Assembly (NCBI GenBank): GCA_030148005.1
Contig: JASBUI010000013.1
Coordinates: 62,001 to 126,000, forward strand
Length of the DNA: 64,000 bases
Source of the DNA: Paracoccaceae bacterium
GTDB taxonomy: Bacteria > Pseudomonadota > Alphaproteobacteria > Rhodobacterales > Rhodobacteraceae
Direction of reading: 5' to 3'
Positions 16,691-25,577 of this stretch are shown piece after piece (position 1 is the first letter of the stretch; every line of letters starts with the position of its first letter). The notes beneath the pieces were generated by a model. It was given only the letters and a program-made list of their open reading frames with translations, searched no databases and was not told where the DNA came from. The translations under genes were made by a program, and so were the position numbers.

Positions 16691-18205
16691 ATGGAAAGCT
16701 TTTTTCAGGCGCTGACGCTTGCCTTTTCGCCCTATGCCATCGGAGCGGTCGGCTTTGGCACCTTTGTCGGACTGGTCTTTGGGTCGATCCCCGGGCTGAC
16801 CTTTACGGTCGCTCTTGCACTGGCACTGCCCATTACCTTCAGCATGGCGCCGGTTCCTGCGATCGGGCTTTTGCTGGGCACCTATATCGGCGGCATGACG
16901 GGCGGATCGGTTTCGGCGATCCTGCTTGGCATCCCCGGAACGCCATCGGCGGCCGCAACGGTTCTTGACGGGCACCCGATGACCAAGAACGGCGAAGCGT
17001 CAATCGCGCTTGGCACGGCCGTGATCGTGTCGGTCTTTGGCGGGGTCTTCAGCCTTGTTGTGATGATCGTCTCGGTCGATCTTGTCTCGCGCATCGCGAT
17101 TGAGTTTGGTCCAGCCCAGATATTCGCGCTGGTTCTCTTTGGCTTTTCCACCATCTGCGGGCTTTGCGGCCCTTCGCTGTTGAAAGGTCTGATCAGCGGG
17201 GTCTTGGGCCTTATGATCATGACCATTGGTCTGGATGCCATCGAAGGCATTCCGCGCATGACCTTTGGCAGCATCAACATGCTGCAGGGCGTTAACCTTC
17301 TGGTTGCGATGATCGGTCTTTTCGCGGTCCCCTTCATCATCGAAGCCTTCAGCCAGAAGGATGATGTATCCTTTGGCGACAGGCCCATGGCCAAGGTGCG
17401 CACAGAGCTTCCGTCGTTTCGGCTTTTGTTCAAGAACCTGTGGCTGATGATACGCTGCTCGGTCATCGGAACGGGCATCGGCGCCATCCCCGGAACCGGG
17501 GGGGCCATCGCGTCATTCCTTGCCTATGACCATGCAAAACGCTTTTCAAAGTCGGGCCGAAAGTTCGGCAAGGGCAACATCGAAGGCGTCATCGCCCCCG
17601 AAACGGCCAATAACGCGGTCACGGGCGGCACGCTGATCCCGCTTTTGTCGCTTGGCATTCCGGGCGATCCGGCCACGGCGATCGTTCTGGCGGGGCTGAT
17701 GATCCACGGGATCGTTCCCGGCCCGGCCCTCTTCATGAACCATGAGGTAGAAGTTTACGGGATGTATGTGGCCGTTGTTCTTGCCTATTTCTGGGTTCTG
17801 GGGCTGCAACTCCTTGGCATCCGTCTTTTCGTGCATGTCCTGAAGGTCCCGCGCGAGATGCTGGCGGTCGTGGTTCTGGTCCTATGCGCCGTTGGCGCCT
17901 ATTCGATCCGCAACAGCGCCTTTGACATCTACTCGATGGCCGTCATCGGTGTCGGCGCCTACGTCCTTGTGGGCCTGCGCGTTCCGATCACGCCGATCAT
18001 CCTTGGCATGGTTCTGGGACCGACGCTTGAGAATGAGTTCCGGACCGCAATGATGCTTTCCGAAGGTGAACTTTCAATCTTCTACACCTCGCCCACGGTC
18101 GTGATCTTCTTTGGCCTGGCCGCACTTATCATCATCCTTCAGGGCATCAGCGAGCTGAAGCTTAGAAGACGATCCAGACAAGAGGTTCAAACGACCGATG
18201 CTTGA
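16691..18205 (+). CDS. tctA: TTT-family large permease subunit (TctA-like)
   Basis: The 504-residue protein has about 12 transmembrane segments. TctA signatures are visible: GLVFGSIPGLTFTVALALALPITF near the N-terminus, GTYIGGMTGGSVSAILLGIPGTPSA (shown in parts; ~residues 70-95), and the internal repeat GTGIGAIPGTGGAIASFLAYDHAKR with EGVIAPETANNAVTGG and TLIPLLSLGIPGDP. These two GxPG-containing repeats form the transport path in the family. The C-terminus is cytoplasmic and basic. It overlaps the next gene (ThDP enzyme) by 8 bases, linking transport and metabolism. An in-frame TTG lies 3 bases earlier; the ATG is preferred. Confidence 0.93.
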   Translation: MESFFQALTLAFSPYAIGAVGFGTFVGLVFGSIPGLTFTVALALALPITFSMAPVPAIGLLLGTYIGGMTGGSVSAILLGIPGTPSAAATVLDGHPMTKNGEASIALGTAVIVSVFGGVFSLVVMIVSVDLVSRIAIEFGPAQIFALVLFGFSTICGLCGPSLLKGLISGVLGLMIMTIGLDAIEGIPRMTFGSINMLQGVNLLVAMIGLFAVPFIIEAFSQKDDVSFGDRPMAKVRTELPSFRLLFKNLWLMIRCSVIGTGIGAIPGTGGAIASFLAYDHAKRFSKSGRKFGKGNIEGVIAPETANNAVTGGTLIPLLSLGIPGDPATAIVLAGLMIHGIVPGPALFMNHEVEVYGMYVAVVLAYFWVLGLQLLGIRLFVHVLKVPREMLAVVVLVLCAVGAYSIRNSAFDIYSMAVIGVGAYVLVGLRVPITPIILGMVLGPTLENEFRTAMMLSEGELSIFYTSPTVVIFFGLAALIIILQGISELKLRRRSRQEVQTTDA

Positions 18206-20090
18206 GAAAACCACAGGCCCGTCGCAGGCCGAGACCCAGATGGCCGATCGTGCAAGGCGCCTTGCGGGGCAACCTGTCCTGCAGGCGCTGGCAAAAGAGG
18301 CAGAGCGGGGGCCGCTTTCCACGACGCTGTCCGAAGCGCTGGTGATCGGGCTTATGCAGCAAGGCGTGCGCCACTATTTCGCGATCTTCGGCCATGGTTC
18401 GACCGATCTGGGAGAGGTGCTTCGCATCTATAGCGAAGAGGGGGCTGTTACGGTCGTCAACTGCCGCAATGAGGTTGAAATGGCCCATGCGGCAACCGCC
18501 TATGCCTGGGTTCATGGAAAGACACCTGCGGTTGTCACCTCGATTGGCCCCGGGGGCCTGCAGGCGATGGCCGGATCACTTGCCGCCTCTTCGAATGGCG
18601 TTGGCGTCTATCACATCTACGGCGATGAGACGACGCGCGGCGAGGGGTACAACATGCAGCAGGTGCCAAAGCCCGAGCAGGGGGTTTTTGGCAAGATGGC
18701 GGCGGCGATGGGTCAGGCCTATACGCTTCACACGCCCGGCGCGCTGCGCGAATGCCTGCGGCGCGGAACCGCTTGCGTGCATCACCCCTTCAGGGCCGGG
18801 CCGTTCTACATCCTTTTGCCGATCAACACCCAGCCGCAAGAGACAGAGATCAACCTGCAAACGCTTCCAACGCGCGCGCAGGTTCCCGCAACGGCCCCAA
18901 GTCGCAGCAGCGATTACGCCGCTGCCCTGACGCTTTTGCGCAGCCACAAGCGGATCACGATCAAGGCAGGTGGCGGCACGCGTGCCCATCACACCGCCTT
19001 GCGCAAATTTGCCGCTGCCGTCGGGGCGCCGGTGGTCTTGTCGCCCGGCTCAACCGGGGTGCTGGATGATAGCGATCCGCTGAACATGCATGTCGGCGGC
19101 TCCAAAGGGTCGATCAGCGGCAACTATGCGATGCAGAACGCTGATGCGGTCATCGTCATTGGAAGCCGCGCTGTCTGTCAGGCCGATTGCTCTGGCATTG
19201 GCTATCCGAACGCGGGCGCGGTTTTGAACATCAACGGCGATCTTGATGATCTGGGGCACTACGCCAACACGGTTGGTCTGCCGGGCGACATCACGGCGGT
19301 CATTGACCGGCTGCTTGCCGAGCTTGGCGATGATACCGGCGCGGGCCAGCGCGCAGACTGGCTTAAGGCCTGCCTTGCGGCCAAAAGCGAATGGACGAAC
19401 TTCAAGGCGCAGCGCATCAATGCCGCGCCGATGGACGATGATGTCTGGCAAACGCCGGTTCTGACACAGCCCGCGGCGATCCACGCTGTTGCTAGCTTTG
19501 CAAACCGCGTTGGGGCCGTGAAATTCTTTGACGCAGGCGATGTGCAGGCGAACGGGTTTCAGATCGTCGAGGACAGCAAACCGGGCCAGACCTTTACCGA
19601 AACCGGCGCATCCTACATGGGGTTCTCGGCCTCGGCGCTTTTGGGTTCTGCCTTTGTGCGCGATGCGCCTTACGGCATCGCCTTTACCGGTGACGGCTCT
19701 TTCATGATGAACCCGCAGATCCTGATCGACGGGGTGGAACACGGCGTGCGCGGCATGATCGCCCTTTTCGACAACCGGCGGATGGCGGCGATTACCGGGC
19801 TTCAATACGCGCAGTACGGGCGCGAGTTCAAAACGAACGACAGCGTTGCGGTCGACTATGTGATGATGGCCCGTTCCGTCAGCGGCGTTGCGGCCTTTCA
19901 TGGCGGCACCAGCAAGGCAGAGCTTGAAGCGGCGCTGACCGCCGCCCATGCGCATGACGGGCTGTCACTAATTCACATCCCCGTCTACGGCGGGCGCGAT
20001 GAAACGGCGGGCATGGGCGCCTACGGGTCGTGGAATGTTGGAAACTGGGTGGATGATGTTCAATCCGCCTATCTGGAAATGAAAGTCTGA
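18198..20090 (+). CDS. Thiamine-diphosphate-dependent enzyme, IolD-like
   Basis: The 630-residue protein has the three-domain ThDP enzyme layout: pyrimidine-binding domain (residues ~30-205) with the activating glutamate in NEVEMAHAATAYAW, central domain (~235-375) and PP domain (~430-610) with GDGSFMMNPQ. The metal motif ends in FDNRRMA, DN instead of the usual NN. Overall it resembles the trihydroxycyclohexanedione hydrolase (IolD) branch and acetolactate synthase relatives; residues ~100-145 (SIGPGGLQAMAGSLAAS, YGDETTRGEGYNMQQ) are especially IolD-like. IolD opens the ring of an inositol-derived diketone. Here no other iol gene is adjacent, so the substrate may be different. It overlaps tctA by 8 bases. 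Confidence 0.8.
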   Translation: MLEKTTGPSQAETQMADRARRLAGQPVLQALAKEAERGPLSTTLSEALVIGLMQQGVRHYFAIFGHGSTDLGEVLRIYSEEGAVTVVNCRNEVEMAHAATAYAWVHGKTPAVVTSIGPGGLQAMAGSLAASSNGVGVYHIYGDETTRGEGYNMQQVPKPEQGVFGKMAAAMGQAYTLHTPGALRECLRRGTACVHHPFRAGPFYILLPINTQPQETEINLQTLPTRAQVPATAPSRSSDYAAALTLLRSHKRITIKAGGGTRAHHTALRKFAAAVGAPVVLSPGSTGVLDDSDPLNMHVGGSKGSISGNYAMQNADAVIVIGSRAVCQADCSGIGYPNAGAVLNINGDLDDLGHYANTVGLPGDITAVIDRLLAELGDDTGAGQRADWLKACLAAKSEWTNFKAQRINAAPMDDDVWQTPVLTQPAAIHAVASFANRVGAVKFFDAGDVQANGFQIVEDSKPGQTFTETGASYMGFSASALLGSAFVRDAPYGIAFTGDGSFMMNPQILIDGVEHGVRGMIALFDNRRMAAITGLQYAQYGREFKTNDSVAVDYVMMARSVSGVAAFHGGTSKAELEAALTAAHAHDGLSLIHIPVYGGRDETAGMGAYGSWNVGNWVDDVQSAYLEMKV

Positions 20091-20100
20091 GGACCAAGCG

Positions 20101-21543
20101 ATGTATCATGATCTGAACCTCTATATTGATGGTGAGTGGCGCGCGGCCTCGGACAAGGGCACAAGGCCGGTCACCGATCCGGCCACCGAAGACATGCTGG
20201 CCACCATCGCCTCGGCAACGCCGGGCGATATCGATGATGCGCTGGCCGCGGCGAGCGCGGGTTTTCAGGTTTGGCGCAAGACCGGGACATGGGAGCGGGC
20301 GGCGAAGATCCGGCGCGCCGCTGACATCATTCGCGAGCGGACAGACGATATCGCGGCCCTGATGTCGCTGGAAACCGGCAAGCCGCTGGCAGAAGCGCGC
20401 GGCGAGACGGGCGCGGCGGCCGATCAGTTTGAATGGTATTCGGAAGAAACCAAGCGGATCTATGGCCAGATCATTGAATCGCGCACCGCCGATAGCCGAA
20501 TGGCCGTGGTGATGCAGCCGGTTGGCGTGGTTGCGGCCTTTTCGGCATGGAACTTTCCCGCCTTGCTGCCTGCGCGCAAGATCGCAGCGGCGCTTGCTGC
20601 TGGCTGTTCGATTATCATCAAGCCCGCCGGGGAAACGCCAGCCTCTTGCGCGGCGCTGGTGCAGGCCTGTCATGACGCGGGAATTCCCAAGGGCGTGGTC
20701 AACTATGTCACCGGAAACTCGGGCGCAATTGCCGAACAACTGATCGGATCGCCGGTTGTGCGCAAGGTCACGGTCACAGGATCGGTCCCGGTGGGCAAAC
20801 AGATCCTTGCCTTGGCCGCCAAAGGGGTCAAAAAGGTTTCGATGGAGCTTGGGGGGCACGGGCCCGTCGTGGTTTTCGAAGACTTCGACGCCACGAAAGC
20901 GGCAGAGGTTTGCGCGCCAACCAAGTTTCGCAACTGCGGGCAGGTCTGCATCTCGCCCACCCGGTTCTACGTTCATGAAAACAAGTATGAAGAGTTTGCC
21001 GGACGCTTTGCCGAGATTGCCAAATCGCTCAAGATCGGGCGCGGGATGGATGAGGGCGTGCAGGTGGGGCCGATGGCCAATCGCCGCGGGCTTGAAACCA
21101 TTCAGGAAATGACCGCCGATGCGATCGCCCGGGGGGCCGAACTTTTGGCCGGTGGCAAGGCGCCTGCGGGCTTTAACAAAGGGTATTACATGGAGCCGAC
21201 GGTGCTTGGCCGTGTGCCCGATGATGCGATGGTGATGAACCACGAACCCTTTGGCCCTATCGCCCCGATCACCACCTTTACCGACTATGATGAGGTGATG
21301 GCGCGTGCCAATTCGCTGCCTTTCGGGCTTGCCGGTTACATCTTTTCCGACAACCTCAGCACGGCGACGCGGGCCTATGAAGACCTTGAGGTCGGCATGG
21401 TTGGCGTCAACGAAATGCTGCTGGCGACCGCCGAAGCCCCTTTCGGAGGCATCAAGGAAAGCGGTATGGGACGCGAGGGCGGAAGCTTTGGCATCCAAGA
21501 CTATCTCAACCCCAAGTACGTGAAAATCAAGCTGTCGGAGTAA
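20101..21543 (+). CDS. NAD(P)-dependent aldehyde dehydrogenase (semialdehyde dehydrogenase-like)
   Basis: The 480-residue protein is a full ALDH: Asn151 in SAWNFP, Glu249 in SMELGGHGP, and the catalytic Cys283 in NCGQVCISP. FGPIAPITTF and PFGGIKESGMGREGG are C-terminal family motifs. It resembles succinate-semialdehyde and alpha-ketoglutarate-semialdehyde dehydrogenases, which complete the oxidative, non-phosphorylating breakdown of sugar acids. Ten bases after the ThDP gene and 7 bases before the dehydratase, so certainly one operon. The pairing with an IlvD/Edd dehydratase recalls Weimberg-type pentonate pathways, where this enzyme makes 2-oxoglutarate; that is inference. Confidence 0.92.
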   Translation: MYHDLNLYIDGEWRAASDKGTRPVTDPATEDMLATIASATPGDIDDALAAASAGFQVWRKTGTWERAAKIRRAADIIRERTDDIAALMSLETGKPLAEARGETGAAADQFEWYSEETKRIYGQIIESRTADSRMAVVMQPVGVVAAFSAWNFPALLPARKIAAALAAGCSIIIKPAGETPASCAALVQACHDAGIPKGVVNYVTGNSGAIAEQLIGSPVVRKVTVTGSVPVGKQILALAAKGVKKVSMELGGHGPVVVFEDFDATKAAEVCAPTKFRNCGQVCISPTRFYVHENKYEEFAGRFAEIAKSLKIGRGMDEGVQVGPMANRRGLETIQEMTADAIARGAELLAGGKAPAGFNKGYYMEPTVLGRVPDDAMVMNHEPFGPIAPITTFTDYDEVMARANSLPFGLAGYIFSDNLSTATRAYEDLEVGMVGVNEMLLATAEAPFGGIKESGMGREGGSFGIQDYLNPKYVKIKLSE

Positions 21544-21550
21544 CTGGCAA

Positions 21551-23266
21551 ATGACGGATAAAAAAGAACAAGGCCTGGCGCGCGGGCTGACAAACTATGG
21601 CGACAAGGATTTCTCGGTCTACCTGCGAAATTCATTTGCCGCCTCGATGGGATACTCCCGCGAGGTTCTGAAAAAGCCGATCGTCGGCATCGCCAACAGC
21701 TTTTCGGGTTTCAACAACTGTCACCGGCATTTCCCGGAACTGCTTGAGGCGGTAAAACGCGGCGTTCTTTTGGGCGGCGGGCTTCCGATTGAATTTCCCA
21801 CGATTTCCTTGGGCGAAGTGTTCCTGAACCCCACAAGCCTGAAGTTCCGCAACCTGATGTCGATGGACACCGAAGAAATGATCCGCGCCCAGCCGATGGA
21901 TGCGGTCGTTCTGATGGGGGGCTGTGACAAGACGGTCCCGGCCCAGCTTATGGGCGCGGCATCGGCCGAACTGCCTGCGGTTCAGCTTGTTGCGGGGCCG
22001 ATGATGACCTCTCGCTATGGCGAAGAGCGTCTGGGCGCCTGCACCGATTGCCGCCGCTTCTGGGGTAAGTATCGCGCGGGCGAGGTCAGCACCGAACAGA
22101 TACAGGATATCGAAGGGCGCCTTGCCACGACGGCGGGCACCTGCGCTGTCATGGGCACAGCTTCGACCATGGCTTGTATCGCCGAAACGCTGGGCATGTC
22201 CTTGCCCGGAACGGCCGCGATCCCGGCGGTTCATGCCGACCGTCTGCGCGCCGCCGAAGCGTCAGGTCTGGCTGCGGCGCGGATGATCGACAATCCGATC
22301 CTGCCAAGCCAGGTGATGACCGAAAAATCCTTTGAGAACGCGATCCGGGTTCTCTTGGCACTTGGCGGCTCGACCAATGCGATCGTGCATCTGACGGCTG
22401 TTGCGGGGCGTCTGGGCATCAGCGTGTCGCTTGAGAAAATGAATGAGCTGTCCAACACAACGCCGGTTCTTGTGAACCTCAAACCCGTTGGCGCCCATTA
22501 CATGGAAGACTTCTTCTTTGCGGGCGGGGTAGGGGCCGTCTTGCGAGAGCTGAAGCCGCTTTTGCACCTCGATACCATCTCGGTGACGGGTGAGACGCTG
22601 GGCGACCGGCTTGAACAGGATCCAGGCTATGTCGATCACCGGGTGATTGCCAAGGCAGAGGCGCCGCTAGAGCCGCAGGGCGGTCTTGTTGCGCTTTTTG
22701 GCAACCTTGCGCCGCGCGGGGCGATCATGAAACGCTCGGCGGCGGATGTGACGCTGTTTGAAAAGACCGGCCGCGCCGTTGTCTTCAGCTCTCTGGCCGA
22801 TCTGGCCGCGCGCGTCGACGATCCTGATCTTGATATCACCGAAGATGACATCATGGTCCTGCAGAACGCCGGCCCCAAAAGCGCCTCTGGCATGCCCGAG
22901 GCGGGATATCTGCCGATCCCGAAAAAGCTTAGCGCCAAGGGCGTCAAGGACATGATCCGCATCTCGGACGCGCGGATGTCCGGCACGGCCTTTGGCACTA
23001 TCGTCCTGCATGTCTCGCCCGAGGCGGCGGTGGGTGGGCCGCTGGCGCTTGTGCGCAACGGCGATCAGATCAAACTGTCGGTTGAAAACAAGACCATCGA
23101 ACTTTTGGTCAGCGATGAGGAACTTGCCGAAAGGCGCAAAAGCTGGACCTCGGATATCGTGCCGCCGGCCAAGCGGCGCGGGTATGACCGGCTTTACGCC
23201 GAAGAGGTCACTCAGGCCGATGAGGGCTGTGACTTTCAGTTCCTGCAGCCTGTGGAAGAGAAGTGA
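21551..23266 (+). CDS. IlvD/Edd-family dehydratase (sugar-acid type)
   Basis: The 571-residue protein belongs to the Fe-S dehydratase family of dihydroxy-acid, 6-phosphogluconate and aldonate dehydratases. Cluster-ligand cysteines Cys57 (FNNCHRH), Cys125 (MGGCDKTVPA) and Cys198 (AGTCAVMGTAST) are all present, which fits the [2Fe-2S] sugar-acid subgroup, and SDARMSGTAFG is the C-terminal family motif. These enzymes remove water from a 2,3-dihydroxy acid to give a 2-keto-3-deoxy acid. An anabolic IlvD role is unlikely given the surroundings and the arabonate/xylonate-type features. It is the last gene of the 9.2-23.3 kb cluster; a GC-rich hairpin follows its stop. Confidence 0.9.
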   Translation: MTDKKEQGLARGLTNYGDKDFSVYLRNSFAASMGYSREVLKKPIVGIANSFSGFNNCHRHFPELLEAVKRGVLLGGGLPIEFPTISLGEVFLNPTSLKFRNLMSMDTEEMIRAQPMDAVVLMGGCDKTVPAQLMGAASAELPAVQLVAGPMMTSRYGEERLGACTDCRRFWGKYRAGEVSTEQIQDIEGRLATTAGTCAVMGTASTMACIAETLGMSLPGTAAIPAVHADRLRAAEASGLAAARMIDNPILPSQVMTEKSFENAIRVLLALGGSTNAIVHLTAVAGRLGISVSLEKMNELSNTTPVLVNLKPVGAHYMEDFFFAGGVGAVLRELKPLLHLDTISVTGETLGDRLEQDPGYVDHRVIAKAEAPLEPQGGLVALFGNLAPRGAIMKRSAADVTLFEKTGRAVVFSSLADLAARVDDPDLDITEDDIMVLQNAGPKSASGMPEAGYLPIPKKLSAKGVKDMIRISDARMSGTAFGTIVLHVSPEAAVGGPLALVRNGDQIKLSVENKTIELLVSDEELAERRKSWTSDIVPPAKRRGYDRLYAEEVTQADEGCDFQFLQPVEEK

Positions 23267-23288
23267 TCTTTGGTCGCATAGCGCAAGA

Positions 23289-23311
23289 GGGGCCTCGCCA
23301 AGGCGGGCCCC
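23289..23311 (+). terminator. GC-rich hairpin after the catabolic cluster
   Basis: GGGGCC and GGCCCC enclose a second CGCC/GGCG stem with a minimal AA loop and a one-base bulge. There is no T run, so it could pause or stabilise the 3' end rather than act as a classical terminator. Confidence 0.4.
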
Positions 23312-23364
23312 GCCGCCTAACGTTTCCCCAAAGCAACCGCGCGCCTGCCTGAGGAAGGGCCCCA

Positions 23365-23799
23365 ATGAAGTACCTTGTCTATGTCAGTCAGGCCAACCGG
23401 CCCTTTAAATCGCAGGACCTTGAGGACCTGCTGGCCGTAAGCCGCCGCAACAACAAGCGCGACAGCATCACGGGGCTTTTGATTTACAGGTTCAATGAGG
23501 GTTTTGGCCGTGGAAACTTCCTTCAGGTGATCGAAGGCCCGAAAGCGGCCATTGATGGTCTTTGGAAAGACTTATCCGCCGACCAGCGCCACCACACGAT
23601 CATCATTCTGGATGAGGGTGAGACGCAAGACAGGATGTTCAGCGACTGGTCCATGGGGTTTCGCAACTTCGAGGATGGCGATTTTCGCGACTATCCCGGC
23701 TTTGCCGAACTGGGAAGCGACGACTTTTGGGCCAAGGCCGAACAAAAGGCGCTTCCCGGCGCATTCGACGCGCTGTGCAGCTTTTACCAGAATAGCTGA
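23365..23799 (+). CDS. BLUF-domain blue-light photoreceptor
   Basis: This 144-codon gene encodes a stand-alone BLUF domain with no fused output module. All residues of the flavin photocycle are visible by comparison with AppA: Tyr6 (YVSQA), Asn30 (RRNNKRDSITG), Gln54 (NFLQVIEGP), and the semi-conserved Trp95 and Met97 in DWSMGF. The family core S-x-x-N-P-F, ITGLLIY, FLQVIEGP and R-H-H-T are in order. BLUF proteins bind FAD and rearrange a hydrogen-bond network in blue light; short members act through partner proteins. A GAGGAAGG site precedes ATG 23365. It stands alone, convergent with the malyl-CoA lyase, with no obvious partner gene adjacent. Confidence 0.92.
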   Translation: MKYLVYVSQANRPFKSQDLEDLLAVSRRNNKRDSITGLLIYRFNEGFGRGNFLQVIEGPKAAIDGLWKDLSADQRHHTIIILDEGETQDRMFSDWSMGFRNFEDGDFRDYPGFAELGSDDFWAKAEQKALPGAFDALCSFYQNS

Positions 23800-23867
23800 T
23801 CTTCAGCGCGGCGAGGGTAGGGCGCCCCGATAGGTCGGGAAGCCCCTGATTTTTACCATCTTTAGCT

Positions 23868-24845
23868 TCAGGCGCCGGCGATCTGCTTGGCCTTTTCAAC
23901 CAGCACTTCGGCCTGACGGATTGAGGCATAGTCAATCAGGCGCCCGTCCAGTGAAACGGCACCTTTTCCGGCGGCTTCAGCCTCTGCCATGGCTTCCAGA
24001 ATGCGCTTTGCCTTGGTGATCTCGGCCTCTGAGGGGCTCATTACCTCATTGGCAAGGGCGATCTGGCTTGGGTGAATGGCCCATTTACCTTCGCAGCCCA
24101 ATACAGCGGCGCGCTTTGCGGCGGCGCGATACCCGTCGGGATCCTGAAAATCGCCAAAAGGTCCATCAACCGGGCGAAGCCCGTTTGCGCGCGCCGCAAC
24201 GACCATCCGCGCCAGCGCATAGTGCCACATATCCCCCCAGTGAACGTCGCGGCTGCCCGCCTCATCAGCGTCGGTCAGGACCGCGTAATCGGGGTTCACA
24301 CCGCCGATGATCGTGGTGCGCGCACGGGTCGAAGCGGCATAGTCCGCAACCCCGAAATGAAGGCTTTCGTTACGCTTGGAAGCGCCCGCAATTTCGGTGA
24401 CATTCTGCATGCCCAAAGCGGTCTCGATTATGTGCTCAAACCCGATGCGTTTCTTATAGCCTTTTGCGTCCTCGATCTGGGTCACCATCATGTCCACGGC
24501 ATAGACATCCGCGGCGGTTCCGACCTTGGGGATCATGATCAGATCAAGCCGCTCACCGGCCTGCTCGACAACATCGACAACATCGCGATACATATAGTGC
24601 GTGTCCAATCCGTTGATGCGGATCGACATAGACTTGTTGCCCCAGTCGATGTCGTTAAGCGCGCGGATGATGTTCTTGCGCGCCTGCTCTTTTTCGTCGG
24701 GCGCGACCGCATCCTCAAGATCCAGGAAGATGACGTCGACATCGGATTTAGCTGCTTTTTCAAACAGTTGCGGCTGTGATCCGGGGACGGCAAGCTCTGA
24801 TCTGTTCAGGCGTGCGGGGGCTTGTTCGATGGGATGAAATGACAT
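23868..24845 (-). CDS. mcl: L-malyl-CoA/beta-methylmalyl-CoA lyase-like (HpcH/HpaI, CitE family)
   Basis: The 325-residue protein is a CitE-like lyase: FEKAAKSDVDVIFLDLEDAV, PDEKEQARKN, then RINGLDTHYMYRDVVD and IMIPKVGTAADVYAVD are characteristic of Rhodobacter Mcl1. GPFGDFQDPDG and GKWAIHPSQIALANEVMSPSE are conserved near the C-terminus. It cleaves malyl-CoA to glyoxylate and acetyl-CoA with a divalent metal. The gene lies near mtkAB and a hydroxypyruvate/glyoxylate reductase, which supports the lyase rather than the malyl-CoA thioesterase paralogue (Mcl2), but the two subgroups are similar and the thioesterase option is open. It is downstream of an atypical response regulator gene on the same strand, 111 bases away. 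Confidence 0.85.
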   Translation of the reverse strand: MSFHPIEQAPARLNRSELAVPGSQPQLFEKAAKSDVDVIFLDLEDAVAPDEKEQARKNIIRALNDIDWGNKSMSIRINGLDTHYMYRDVVDVVEQAGERLDLIMIPKVGTAADVYAVDMMVTQIEDAKGYKKRIGFEHIIETALGMQNVTEIAGASKRNESLHFGVADYAASTRARTTIIGGVNPDYAVLTDADEAGSRDVHWGDMWHYALARMVVAARANGLRPVDGPFGDFQDPDGYRAAAKRAAVLGCEGKWAIHPSQIALANEVMSPSEAEITKAKRILEAMAEAEAAGKGAVSLDGRLIDYASIRQAEVLVEKAKQIAGA

Positions 24846-24956
24846 TTTTTTCGGCCTTTCCAGAGTGCGCGATTGCTGATTTCCCTTTTGCCATTCGGGA
24901 AATCCTTGGGCCTGTCAATTAGATTTTCGGCATGCGCGCGCATACAATGGAGGCGT

Positions 24957-25577
24957 TCAAGAGCCCGATTTCGACCGCGAAGAATAGTAAAAAGCGATCG
25001 CCTGGGCGCGGTTCTTGACCGACAGTTTGTCGAAGATATTGGAGAGGTGAAACTTGACCGTGTTGGTCGAAATTTCCAGCCTCTGAGACAGCTGATTATT
25101 GGTCAGCCCTTCGGACAGCGCTTCGAGCAGGGCGCGCTCTTTCCGAGAGAGGCTGCTGATGGGGTCCGTCCGAAGCTCTCGGACGTCCAGAAAGGGGAAA
25201 ACCATCTTGCCGTTGGCCACGTCCAGACAAGTCTGGATCAGCGTGTCGGTCGGGGCCGCGCGCGACACGAAAGCCGCGGCGCCAACGGCCATGGCCTGAC
25301 GCGGGATCGTTTCATCGGCGTCGTAGCCGTAGGCGACAAGACGGGGCGCGTTTTCCTGGGCGCGCATGACCTCGATCAGTTTTTCGGCGCCAAGGGCAGG
25401 GATGTTCCAATCAACGACGCCAACCTTCACCGGAACGCGCATCGCCATTCCCAAAAACCCTTCGGCCGTGGCGCTGGTGGCCACTAGCGAGAATCTGCTG
25501 TCGCGTTCAAAAACCTCGGACATTGCCGATAGAACGAGGGGATTGCCGTCGGCCAGCATGATATCGATTGGGGTCAT
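24957..25577 (-). CDS. NarL/FixJ-type regulator with an atypical receiver domain
   Basis: The 206-residue protein has a receiver domain (residues ~4-120) and a LuxR-type helix-turn-helix (~143-200; LSRKERALLEALSEGLTNNQLSQ and ISTNTVKFHLSNIFDKL). Phosphoacceptor Asp56 (VVDWNIP) and Asp10 are present, but only one acidic residue occurs at the metal site (ADGNP rather than DD/ED), the conserved Thr/Ser is replaced (RLVAYGYD), and the conserved Lys near residue 105 appears as Ser-Arg (AFVSRAAP). It may therefore act without phosphorylation. No histidine kinase is adjacent. It is divergent from mtkA and upstream of mcl, the position of a local regulator of the malyl-CoA module. Confidence 0.88.
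   Translation of the reverse strand: MTPIDIMLADGNPLVLSAMSEVFERDSRFSLVATSATAEGFLGMAMRVPVKVGVVDWNIPALGAEKLIEVMRAQENAPRLVAYGYDADETIPRQAMAVGAAAFVSRAAPTDTLIQTCLDVANGKMVFPFLDVRELRTDPISSLSRKERALLEALSEGLTNNQLSQRLEISTNTVKFHLSNIFDKLSVKNRAQAIAFYYSSRSKSGS

Noticed and set aside
19879-21498. 539-codon minus-strand open frame
   Set aside because: Antisense to the aldehyde dehydrogenase, Arg/His/Gly-rich without conserved motifs.
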